Source: Streptomyces sp. NRRL S-37
Lineage (GTDB): Bacteria; Actinomycetota; Actinomycetes; Streptomycetales; Streptomycetaceae
Direction: 5' to 3'
Assembly (NCBI RefSeq): GCF_000721605.1
Contig: NZ_JOIZ01000021.1
Coordinates: 138,335-202,334, forward strand
DNA length: 64,000 nt
Positions 1-6,952 of this stretch are shown piece after piece (position 1 is the first letter of the stretch; each line of letters begins with the position of its first letter). The notes beneath the pieces are model-generated. The model worked only from the letters and a program-made list of their open reading frames with translations, searched no databases and had not been told where the DNA came from. A program made the translations under genes and the position numbers.

Positions 1-1001
1 AGGCCGAAGCCCTCAACCAGCTCGGCATCGTCCGGTACATGATCGCCGACAACGAGGCGGCGGCCGAGGCGCAGACCGAGTCCCTCAGCCTCTACCGGGA
101 GGCCGGTGACCGGCTCGGTCAGGCGAACGCCCTCGCCGACCTCGGTATGGTGCGCCGGCAGAGCAGCCGCTTCGACGCGGCCGTGGAAGCACAGAGTGAA
201 GCCCTGACGCTCTACCGCGAGCTGGGCGACCGCTACGGAGAAGCCAACTCGCTGCGCGACCTCGGCATCGTGCACGGCCTGATGGGCGACTACGCGGCGG
301 CGGCGCGCTGCCAGCACGAGGCGCTGGAGATCTACCGCTCCCTCGACGACCGCGTCCACCAGGCCTACGCCCTCAACGAACTCGGTGTCGTGCACCGGCT
401 CACCGGCGACTTCGCCCAGGCACGCCTGATGCACGCCCGGGCTTTGGAGCACTACACGGAGCTCGGAGAACGCTTCGGCCAGGCGAACAGCGTCCGCCAC
501 CTCGGGACACTCGACCGGATGGAGGGCCGGGCGGCCGAGGCCGTCACCCTGCTCGAACGGGCACTGGACACCTACCGCGAACTCGGCAGCCGCGGCGGAG
601 AGGCAGTCACCCTGGGAGAACTGGGGGCAGCACGCGCGCTGGCAGGAGAGGAAGAAGGCGCCGCCACGGCGTTCGGGCAGAGCCTTGTGATCCTGCGCGC
701 CCTCGGTGACCGCTGCGGTGAGGCCCAGGTCCTGAACCACTACGGAGACCTGCTGCGCGCCTCCGGCGACCCGACGGCCGCCCGCAGCCACTACACGGAC
801 GCCTTACGCCTGGCCAGGGAGGTCCGCTGTCCCCTCGAGGAAGGGCGGGCGCTGGAAGGCGTGGGCCGCTGCGACCGCATGACCGAGGGCCCCGCGCGTG
901 CCGCGGAATCACTGCGCCAGGCACTGGAGATCTTCCGGCGCCTGGGCGCGGACACCGCGGCCGACACCGTACAGGCGCTGCTCGCCGCGCAAACGGGCTG
1001 A
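1..1001 (+). CDS. Tetratricopeptide-repeat protein, C-terminal part (5' end outside window)
   Basis: The open frame runs in from the window edge (first full codon at base 3), so only the C-terminal third or less of the protein is present. It is almost entirely TPR units of about 40 residues, each with an L-x-x-L-G helix start followed by A..A...EAL..YR.LGDR; at least seven can be counted. This arrangement is typical of the C-terminal half of NB-ARC/TPR proteins. In the FxSxx-COOH-type peptide systems of actinomycetes a TPR protein (FxsT) is encoded next to the radical SAM maturase, and a radical SAM gene follows here, so a role in the same system is inferred. TPR identity is secure; the system assignment is not. 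Confidence 0.75.
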   Translation, partial: AEALNQLGIVRYMIADNEAAAEAQTESLSLYREAGDRLGQANALADLGMVRRQSSRFDAAVEAQSEALTLYRELGDRYGEANSLRDLGIVHGLMGDYAAAARCQHEALEIYRSLDDRVHQAYALNELGVVHRLTGDFAQARLMHARALEHYTELGERFGQANSVRHLGTLDRMEGRAAEAVTLLERALDTYRELGSRGGEAVTLGELGAARALAGEEEGAATAFGQSLVILRALGDRCGEAQVLNHYGDLLRASGDPTAARSHYTDALRLAREVRCPLEEGRALEGVGRCDRMTEGPARAAESLRQALEIFRRLGADTAADTVQALLAAQTG

Positions 1002-1112
1002 CCGGGAACCATGGCCGGATTCCCCGTGCCCCGGACATCCCCGCCGCTGCTACCTTTCGAGCTGATACCGCCCTTCGCCACCCACCGGTGGTCACGCCAC
1101 GAGGAGCGCAGT

Positions 1113-1313
1113 ATGCCGCCAGCGTCCGCCCCGCACGCCGCGACCTCACCGGACGGCGACCCCACGCGGGGAAGTGCCGTTCTGGCCCGTGTCGAGTCCC
1201 GTGTGCGGCAGCGGCTCGAAACGGAGCGGTCCGCCGCAGCCGCACGGACGGGCGACAGCGGCCACGCCGCCTCCCTCACCCGGCCGTGGCCCGCTGCGAG
1301 CACACCCGCTTGA
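1113..1313 (+). CDS. Candidate precursor peptide of a cyclophane-type RiPP (66 aa)
   Basis: This small ORF has a clear ribosome site (GAGGAG at 1101-1106) before ATG 1113. It carries an amphipathic leader-like stretch (VLARVESRVRQRLETERSAA) and a C-terminal segment GHAASLTRPWPAASTPA with a single Trp. Its TGA stop (1311-1313) overlaps the TTG start of the radical SAM gene, so the two are translationally coupled. Radical SAM/SPASM enzymes of the FxsB/HaaB/XyeB type build three-residue cyclophanes starting from an aromatic residue in such short peptides; the HAA motif near the Trp fits what I remember of the HaaA family. That the Trp (W-P-A) is the modified residue is inference. There is no FxSxx C terminus, so it is not a standard FxsA. 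Confidence 0.6.
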   Translation: MPPASAPHAATSPDGDPTRGSAVLARVESRVRQRLETERSAAAARTGDSGHAASLTRPWPAASTPA

Positions 1314-2497
1314 AGGCTCACAGCGAGGACGCCGCGCCTTTCACGGCCTTCATCCTCAAGGTCGCCAACCGCTGCAACATCGACTGCGACTACTGCTACG
1401 TCTTCAACTCCGCCGACCAGGCATGGCGGCACCTGCCCGCCCGGATGAGCACGGCCGTGGCCCGGTCCGCCGCCCACCGGATCGGCGAACACGCCGCAGC
1501 GCACGGCCTGTCCGCCGTGCACGTGGTCCTGCACGGCGGCGAACCCTTACTGGCCGGCCCCCGCCATACGGCCGCCCTGCTCGCCGCCGTACGGGAGGGC
1601 ATCCCCACCGCCACGACGGTTCACTTCGAGCTCCAGACCAACGGGACACTGATCACGGAGGAGTGGCTCGATCTCTTCGAGGAGTACGGGGTCGTCGTGG
1701 GCGTCAGCCTGGACGGGCCGCAGGCCGCCAACGACCGCCACCGGCTGACGCGTTCACAGCGTTCGAGCGCCTCGTCCGCCGTACGCGGCATTGAGCTGCT
1801 GCGCTCCCGCCCGCACCTGTTCGCGGGCCTGCTGGCCGTCGTCGACCTGGCCAACGAACCGGGCGAGGTCCATGACCACCTGGCCTCCTTCGAACCTCCG
1901 GTGATCGACTTCAACCTGCCGCACGCCACCCACGACGAACCGCCGCACCGCAACGATCCGGGCCTGCCCGAGTACGGGATCTGGATGAGCCGCGTGTACG
2001 ACGCCTGGCTGGCCGGTGACGGGAACCGGCACAGCGTCCGGATGCTGGAGGACATCGTGGCCCTGAGCTCCGGGGTGCGGAGCTCGGTGGAGACCCTCGG
2101 ACTGGCCCCGTCGGCGAGCATCGTCATCGAGTCCGACGGAACCATCGAGGACGTCGACACCCTGAGGTCCGTCGAGGAAGGCGCCTCCCGGCTCGACGCC
2201 GACGTGCACCGGCACTCCTTCGACGCGGTACGCCGGCACCCGAAGCTCGCACACCGCAGGACCGGAACGGCCACGCTCGCCGAGAAGTGCCGGGCGTGCC
2301 CACTGCTGGAGGTGTGCGGCGGCGGCTACCTCCCGCACCGCTTCAGCACGGCCCGCGGCTACCGCAACCCGTCGGTCTACTGCGCGGACCTCGAGTACCT
2401 CATCCGCCATGTCCAGGGCTCCCTGCGGCACCATGGCTGGCACCTGAGCCCGGACCGTGCCACCGTGCCGGAACCATCCGTGGATGCGGGCGAATGA
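1310..2497 (+). CDS. Radical SAM/SPASM peptide maturase (FxsB/HaaB-like)
   Basis: The enzyme is 395 aa when started at TTG 1310, which overlaps the precursor's stop; the open frame continues upstream but that part overlaps the precursor and lacks homology-like sequence. C22, C26 and C29 form the CX3CX2C site for the [4Fe-4S] cluster that cleaves S-adenosylmethionine. A C-terminal SPASM-type cysteine set (EKCRACPLLEVCGGGYL, then a later VYC) would hold auxiliary clusters. The family installs C-C crosslinks on ribosomal peptides. The neighbouring TPR protein, tiny precursor and acetyltransferase support a RiPP cluster. Fold and chemistry class are well supported; the exact subfamily (FxsB versus HaaB) is from memory. 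Confidence 0.85.
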   Translation: MKAHSEDAAPFTAFILKVANRCNIDCDYCYVFNSADQAWRHLPARMSTAVARSAAHRIGEHAAAHGLSAVHVVLHGGEPLLAGPRHTAALLAAVREGIPTATTVHFELQTNGTLITEEWLDLFEEYGVVVGVSLDGPQAANDRHRLTRSQRSSASSAVRGIELLRSRPHLFAGLLAVVDLANEPGEVHDHLASFEPPVIDFNLPHATHDEPPHRNDPGLPEYGIWMSRVYDAWLAGDGNRHSVRMLEDIVALSSGVRSSVETLGLAPSASIVIESDGTIEDVDTLRSVEEGASRLDADVHRHSFDAVRRHPKLAHRRTGTATLAEKCRACPLLEVCGGGYLPHRFSTARGYRNPSVYCADLEYLIRHVQGSLRHHGWHLSPDRATVPEPSVDAGE

Positions 2498-2522
2498 AGA
2501 GACCGAGGAACAGGAGCTGTCG

Positions 2523-2996
2523 ATGACCGTGACGATCCGCCCCGCCGACAAGCGGGACGTCGAGGCCTTGGCCGAACTGATCGAGGAGATCGAGCGGTTC
2601 TACGGATCCACCGACATCCAGCCGCTGGAGGAACGCCGGACACAGGTGGAGGAGGCGCTGTTCGGCTCGCCACCCCTCGCGTCCGCACTGGTGGTGGAGG
2701 ACGCGGCCGGTGAACTGGCCGGCCTCGCCGCCTACTCCTTCCTCTGGCCGGCCGCGGGCTCCTCCCACTCACTGTTCCTGAAGGAGCTCTACGTCCGTGA
2801 CACGCTCCGCCGCCAGGGCGTCGGCTCCCGCCTCATGAACGAACTCCGCGCCCTGGCGGCGGCCCGGCCCGGGTGCAGCCGGGTCGAGTGGATGACGGAC
2901 CGGGACAATCCCCACGCCCGCGCCTTCTACCGGACGCTGGGCTTCACCGAGTTCGACGGGAAGATCGTGTACCGGGTGGACGCCGGGGCGGTGTGA
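2523..2996 (+). CDS. GNAT-family N-acetyltransferase
   Basis: The protein is 157 aa, starting at ATG 2523 behind an AGGAG site and 25 bp after the radical SAM stop, so probably in the same operon. The acetyl-CoA binding signature LRRQGVGSRLMNELRALA (Q/R-x-x-G-x-G/A) and the late element NPHARAFYRTLGF are both clear. The substrate cannot be read from sequence. Its position makes modification of the matured peptide, or self-protection against it, plausible, but the gene could equally be a bystander. Confidence 0.85.
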   Translation: MTVTIRPADKRDVEALAELIEEIERFYGSTDIQPLEERRTQVEEALFGSPPLASALVVEDAAGELAGLAAYSFLWPAAGSSHSLFLKELYVRDTLRRQGVGSRLMNELRALAAARPGCSRVEWMTDRDNPHARAFYRTLGFTEFDGKIVYRVDAGAV

Positions 2997-3304
2997 CGCG
3001 ACCGTTCCTGCTCTTCGCGGGCTCCGTCAGCCGGCGCCGCCTCTCCTACACCCCTCGCTCACCGGGCAGCCCGCATGGTGACGGCCGCCATCACACCGCT
3101 CACGCGCGTGGATCCTCCTGCTTCAGCCGTGCCGCCAGGTTGGCGGCGCCGACGCGTGGGCCTCCGCACGGTGGCCCGACGTGCCGTTTCCCTGGGTTCC
3201 GGAGGACGCGGAGCGCATGGCGGAGCAGACGCCCGGGCGCCGCCGGCGATCAGTGCGGCCGAGGGCCGCCCTTGCGGACAGGAGCGGACCGGGCCGAGGA
3301 CGGC
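2997..3304. other. Non-coding stretch with a decayed gene fragment
   Basis: No credible gene is seen here between the acetyltransferase stop and the 3' end of the SnoaL-like gene. The only recognisable content is the 67-bp repeat at 3073-3139, which matches the 3' end and downstream flank of the small gene at 4788-5039. The remaining sequence is GC-rich and without obvious hairpins. Confidence 0.5.
3073..3139 (-). repeat. 67-bp repeat, copy 1: remnant of the 3' end of the 83-aa gene
   Basis: Matches 4761-4827 with about four mismatches. Read on the minus strand it still encodes the last residues of the protein at 4788-5039 (here AARLKQEDPRA then TGA at 3102-3100, against AAQLKQKNPRA). Only the tail survives, so this is a gene fragment left by duplication or deletion. 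The two copies flank the SnoaL-like and kinase genes as a direct repeat. Confidence 0.75.
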
Positions 3305-3682
3305 TCAGGACGCGGAGGGCCCGATCTCTCCCGCGAAGACGATGACCTGGTCGATGAGGCTCCGCCTCAGATGGACGACGTCCGTTCCCGCCAGGCGGGG
3401 GCCACCGTCCGGAGTGGTGAAGACCCACTGGTACCGGGCCCACTCGTCCGGCATGTCCACCGCCGAGCAGCGCACCATCGTGCCGGTTCCCGCCGGGTGC
3501 CGCCGGATGTCCAGCACGAACCGCTCGACCGCCTCGATCCCCTCACTGCGTCCCAACGGCCCCCAGAAGACGACGTCCGAGGTCAGCGCCTGGGAGAGCA
3601 GCCCCGTCACATAGCTGTCGTCCGAGGCGTTGAACGCGGAGAGGAACGTGTCGATCGCGGCCTGCGCGGTCTCTTCATGCAT
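3305..3682 (-). CDS. SnoaL-like / NTF2-superfamily protein
   Basis: 125 aa, the usual size for a single NTF2-fold domain. The opening (AAIDTFLSAFNASDD), the WGPLGRSEGIEAVERFV turn and the alternating strand pattern to the end fit SnoaL-like proteins, a fold used both for polyketide cyclases and for many small-molecule binding proteins. No catalytic residues can be assigned. It is transcribed convergently with the RiPP-like cluster and divergently from the kinase at 3896. Confidence 0.75.
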   Translation of the reverse strand: MHEETAQAAIDTFLSAFNASDDSYVTGLLSQALTSDVVFWGPLGRSEGIEAVERFVLDIRRHPAGTGTMVRCSAVDMPDEWARYQWVFTTPDGGPRLAGTDVVHLRRSLIDQVIVFAGEIGPSAS

Positions 3683-3895
3683 GTGCCAGTCATACCAGTC
3701 CGTCCGCGGCGAAGTCCGTCCTACGGCCCCTTTTCCGGAAACGCGGGACCCTCCCGGTCACGGCACCGCCCTGCCCGTCCACACACCGCATGCGGTGCCC
3801 CAGGCGCCCGGTCGGCCCAAAAGGCGTTGCCGGGGCTCGCCGGGCCGGAGGAAGATCTCCCGCGGAAACGCGAGAGGGCTCACGAGGGGGACCGC

Positions 3896-4729
3896 ATGGA
3901 ACCGCTGGAACTCCGCCGAGCCGTCGAGGCGGCACGGGCTACGGCGTCGGACCTGGGCCTCGCGGTCGACGACGTGGTCGTCATCCACAACTCGGACCGC
4001 GTCGCACTGCGCCTGCTCCCTTGCGACGCCCTGGCCCGGGTCGCACCCCCGGGACATCTGGCCGACTCCGAGTTCGAGGTGGAGGTCGCCCGCCGCCTCA
4101 CCGGCACCGGCGCTCCGGTGGCCGAACTCGACCCCCGCGTCGCCCCGAGGGTCCACGTACGCGACACCTTCGCCATCTCCCTGTGGACCTACTACGAACC
4201 CATGGGACCGGAGATCGCGCCGGCCGCCTACGCGGCCGCGTTCCTACGGCACCACGCCGCCCTGCGCCGCACCCGTCTGGACGCACCGCACTTCACCGAC
4301 CGGGTCACCGCGGCACTGAGAGCGGTGAACGACCGCGAGCAGTCCCCCGACCTGCCCGACCCCGACCGCACACTCCTCAGCGACACCCTCACCGACCTGA
4401 GCGCCGCCATCAGCTCCGACACGGTCGCCGACCAGCTGCTGCACGGCGAACCCCACCCGGGCAATCTCCTGAACACAAGGCGAGGCCCCCTCTTCGTGGA
4501 CCTCGCCACGTGCTGCCGCGGCCCGATCGAGTTCGACCTGGCCCACGCGCCCGAAGAAGTGGCGACCCACTACCCGGGAGCCGACCAGACCCTGGTCCAC
4601 CGCTGCCGCGCCCTGAACTGGGCGATGTTCTCAGCCTGGCGCTGGCGCGCAGCCGACCAGATGCCCGACCGATCCCACTGGCGAGTCGAGGGCCTCGACA
4701 ACGTACGCACCGCCCTTGGCCGTTGCTGA
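3896..4729 (+). CDS. APH-fold phosphotransferase (aminoglycoside/choline-kinase type)
   Basis: 277 aa starting at ATG 3896 behind GAGGGGG (3884-3890); the long upstream open frame is not coding. The catalytic loop LLHGEPHPGNLL (HxD-loop equivalent H-G-E-x-H-x-x-N) and the metal-binding segment FVDLATCCRGPIEFDLA are present. Such enzymes phosphorylate a small molecule (aminoglycoside, macrolide, choline or homoserine-like) with ATP. The Brenner Asp is replaced by Glu (HGEPHPGN), which occurs in some family members but is worth noting. Substrate unknown; resistance should not be assumed. Confidence 0.8.
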   Translation: MEPLELRRAVEAARATASDLGLAVDDVVVIHNSDRVALRLLPCDALARVAPPGHLADSEFEVEVARRLTGTGAPVAELDPRVAPRVHVRDTFAISLWTYYEPMGPEIAPAAYAAAFLRHHAALRRTRLDAPHFTDRVTAALRAVNDREQSPDLPDPDRTLLSDTLTDLSAAISSDTVADQLLHGEPHPGNLLNTRRGPLFVDLATCCRGPIEFDLAHAPEEVATHYPGADQTLVHRCRALNWAMFSAWRWRAADQMPDRSHWRVEGLDNVRTALGRC

Positions 4730-4760
4730 CTGGGCTGACCCGAGCACGTCGTTCACCCCC

Positions 4761-4827
4761 GCACGGTGACGGCCGCCATCACACCGCTCACGCGCGTGGA
4801 TTCTTCTGCTTCAGCTGTGCCGCCAGG
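4761..4827 (-). repeat. 67-bp repeat, copy 2: at the 3' end of the intact 83-aa gene
   Basis: This copy contains the intact 3' end of the gene at 4788-5039 plus 27 bp of downstream flank. It is nearly identical to 3073-3139 and in the same orientation, bracketing about 1.6 kb with two genes. Confidence 0.75.
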
Positions 4828-5039
4828 ACGAGGCCCTCCTGTACGGCGATGCCGAAGTCCGGGTCCTGGCAGAGGCGGATCCGCCCCCGGTAGTCGACGA
4901 TCATCGCGGCGACTGCATCGAGGTCCACCTCCGAGGAGGCCTCCAACGCACGTTGGAGATCCACTTCAAAGGTTTCCCGGTCACCGGGGAAGCCGTGCCC
5001 GGACTGCAGAGCGGCCCGGATGTCGCCGATGGTCCTCAA
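4788..5039 (-). CDS. Small conserved hypothetical protein (DUF6247-like)
   Basis: 83 aa with a TTG start (5039-5037) that overlaps the TGA of the DUF397 gene, so translation is coupled. The protein is acidic and mostly helical: an early FPGDRETFEVDLQRALEASSEVDLDAV segment, then a C-terminal LVLAAQLKQKNPRA tail. It resembles short DUF6247-type proteins that sit beside regulatory or toxin-antitoxin-like genes in Streptomyces, but that name is from memory. It is the last gene of an XRE/DUF397/small-protein operon; a truncated second copy lies at 3073-3139. Confidence 0.65.
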   Translation of the reverse strand: MRTIGDIRAALQSGHGFPGDRETFEVDLQRALEASSEVDLDAVAAMIVDYRGRIRLCQDPDFGIAVQEGLVLAAQLKQKNPRA

Positions 5040-5233
5040 CGGCTTTTACTTCCCCAGATCGTCTGCACGAAGGATGCCCAGGCGTCGTGGCCTACTGCGA
5101 TCACAGGGCCTTCCACGTTCTTGGAGTCGCGTATGAGCGTGCCGTCGTCGACGAAGGCGCATTCCACGCACTCGGTGCCGCTGCCGCCGCTGTAGGAGGA
5201 CTTGAACCAGGTGGGCTGTGGCAGTGCTGTCAT
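5036..5233 (-). CDS. DUF397 domain protein
   Basis: 65 aa, the standard length of this actinomycete family. The hallmark W-FKSSYSGGSG-ECVE start is followed by V..RDSKN and a terminal W..F motif. The start ATG overlaps the stop of the upstream XRE regulator (ATGA). DUF397 proteins are almost always encoded next to an XRE/DUF5753 regulator and an ATP-binding protein and act in the Streptomyces developmental and antibiotic regulation systems typified by WhiJ and AbaA. The molecular mechanism of DUF397 proteins is not well defined. Confidence 0.92.
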   Translation of the reverse strand: MTALPQPTWFKSSYSGGSGTECVECAFVDDGTLIRDSKNVEGPVIAVGHDAWASFVQTIWGSKSR

Positions 5234-6078
5234 CAGGACTCCTTGCTGATCCGGTCGATGAGATCGGTGGAGGACTCAAAGTCGAGTGCCTGTGCGCTGA
5301 GGTATTCGAACGCCAACTTATAACGCTCCAGTTCCTCCGGCTTCTCCATGAACAACCCACCGCCGAGGAGATCCACGTACACAACGTCCAGCTCGGGAGC
5401 CTGTCCACGTAGGAAGGCGAAGCTACCGACGGCCGCTGCGTGAGCGCCTCGGTCAAAAGGTAGGACCTGCACGTTGATGTGCGGGCGTTCAGCCAAGGCG
5501 AGCAGGTGTTGTAGTTGCTTCCGCATGACTTCCGGGCCGCCTACCTGCCGCCGCAGCGCTGCCTCGTCGATCACGGCCCAGATGCGTGGTGGCTCTTGGC
5601 GGTCCAACAACTCCTGGCGCTTCATGCGGATGTCGACCATGTGTTGGACCTCGCGCTCCTCACACCGCACCTCTGAAGCTCGGTGTACGGCTTCGGCGTA
5701 CGCGCGGGTTTGGAGCAGGCCGGGGATGTACATGCAGGCGTAGTGGTCCTCGCGTACGACCTCGTCTTCGAGAGTGAGCATGAGGTTCATGGACTCGGGG
5801 ATGGGGTCGGCGAGGGACCGCCACCATCCCTGGATCTTGGCGCCCTTGGCTAGTTCGACCAGTGCAAGGCGTTCCTCGTCTGTCGCTCCGTACTCACGGC
5901 ACAGGGCGTCGACGGCTGGCCACTTGACCGTGCCCTCCTTGGTCTCGTATCGGCTGAGAGTTGCCTTCGAGATACCGACTCGGGCTCCCGCCTCCTCCAG
6001 CGTTAGCCCTTTCAGTTCACGGAGTCGACGCAGGTCGGCGCCCAGTTGACGCCTCCGGGTGGTGGGTCCAACTGCCAT
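5233..6078 (-). CDS. XRE-family regulator with DUF5753 (WhiJ-like)
   Basis: 281 aa. The N-terminal helix-turn-helix (LRRLRELKGLTLEEAGARVG then ISKATLSRYE, residues about 17-47) is followed by a DUF5753 sensor/partner domain from about residue 90, with its typical YIPGLLQT.AYA and VLPFDRGAH. Family members are transcription factors paired with the downstream DUF397 protein. The gene diverges from the ATP-binding protein at 6281 across a 200-bp region that holds repeated TGAGAGTT half-sites, likely its own operator. Confidence 0.92.
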   Translation of the reverse strand: MAVGPTTRRRQLGADLRRLRELKGLTLEEAGARVGISKATLSRYETKEGTVKWPAVDALCREYGATDEERLALVELAKGAKIQGWWRSLADPIPESMNLMLTLEDEVVREDHYACMYIPGLLQTRAYAEAVHRASEVRCEEREVQHMVDIRMKRQELLDRQEPPRIWAVIDEAALRRQVGGPEVMRKQLQHLLALAERPHINVQVLPFDRGAHAAAVGSFAFLRGQAPELDVVYVDLLGGGLFMEKPEELERYKLAFEYLSAQALDFESSTDLIDRISKES

Positions 6079-6190
6079 GTCTCAAGCCCTTCTTATTTGT
6101 CGAATGGTCATGTCCGCCCGCTGGCAAGAGCAGTCAGACGGTGTGCGCCGGGGGCGCGTACGGCAATAGCGCGCTCCAGTAGGTCGCTAA

Positions 6191-6227
6191 TGAGAGTTCC
6201 ATTTTGAGAGTTCCAGTGCAACTCTCA
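6191..6227. promoter_or_regulatory. Candidate operator: three TGAGAGTT half-sites
   Basis: TGAGAGTT occurs at 6191-6198 and 6205-6212 as direct repeats 14 bp apart, extended to TGAGAGTTCCA in both, and again inverted at 6220-6227 (AACTCTCA). The cluster lies between the divergent XRE gene and the ATP-binding gene, just upstream of the latter. Placement and symmetry suggest the binding site of the adjacent XRE protein. Confidence 0.5.
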
Positions 6228-6280
6228 GTATGGGTCACCTTGCAAGGCGTGACCATCGTGTCCCAGGCAGGAGTAGAACC

Positions 6281-6949
6281 GTGGACGAATTCGCCAACAT
6301 CCCCCTAGCGTCTTGGGGGATCCCGTTCCTTGCCGAGCCAAAGGAAGTTTCAGTCCTGCGTGGCCTTACGCGGGCCCGGTTGAGCGACTGGGGGCTGCAA
6401 GAGCTCAGCGACTCGGCTCAACTGTGTGTCAGCGAGCTCGTGTCCAACGTGATCACGCACGTCGGTTGCGGCACCCCCGTCAACCTCACTGTCTCCCTGA
6501 GGGGAGCCCGCCTCCGCATCGAACTACGAGACCCGGACGCTCGTGCACTTCCCACGCTCGTAGAGGCGAGTGACGACGCGGAAGGCGGACGAGGTATGGC
6601 GCTGGTCGATGCTCTGACGGAACGCTGGGGCGTCGAACTGTACGACAACAGCAAGGTGACGTGGTGTGAGCTTGTCGCCACTCCCACCACTCCCGCCGCA
6701 CCCGATGGGCATGCTGGTGTGCGCGTCACAAGAGCCGCCAAGGTTCTCAGCTCCTACGGTGACGGTGAGCTGTTCAGCACTTCCCGGCGTAGTCGACTGG
6801 GCGCGATGGCGGCAGAAGTAGCCGCCATCGACGTCATCGCCGACCTGCTGCACTGGCTCCAGACGTACGGCCATGACACGGACGAGATCCTGGACCGCGC
6901 ACAGGCGCACTTCGAGGCCGAGCGGGAGGCGACCCGCGCCTCCCGCTGA
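6281..6949 (+). CDS. ATP-binding protein, anti-sigma-factor-like HATPase
   Basis: 222 aa using GTG 6281, chosen for the GGCAGGAG ribosome site 7-8 bp upstream; an in-frame ATG at 6230 is possible. The histidine-kinase-like ATPase fold of the RsbW/SpoIIAB type is clear: the N box ELVSNVITHV near residue 50, then a G-x-GMALVDALTERWG box. There is a helical C-terminal extension of about 90 residues after the ATPase domain. In Streptomyces such stand-alone ATPases pair with XRE/DUF397 genes. Partner and target are unknown. Confidence 0.85.
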   Translation: MDEFANIPLASWGIPFLAEPKEVSVLRGLTRARLSDWGLQELSDSAQLCVSELVSNVITHVGCGTPVNLTVSLRGARLRIELRDPDARALPTLVEASDDAEGGRGMALVDALTERWGVELYDNSKVTWCELVATPTTPAAPDGHAGVRVTRAAKVLSSYGDGELFSTSRRSRLGAMAAEVAAIDVIADLLHWLQTYGHDTDEILDRAQAHFEAEREATRASR

Positions 6950-6952
6950 CGG

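Noticed and set aside
1088..1309. Upstream extension of the radical SAM gene from an earlier start codon
   Set aside because: It overlaps the precursor in another frame, has no domain-like sequence, and the TTG at 1310 is coupled to the precursor stop.
2873..3895. Upstream extension of the APH-fold kinase
   Set aside because: Low-complexity Arg/Pro-rich sequence overlapping two other genes; ATG 3896 has a good ribosome site and begins the conserved domain.
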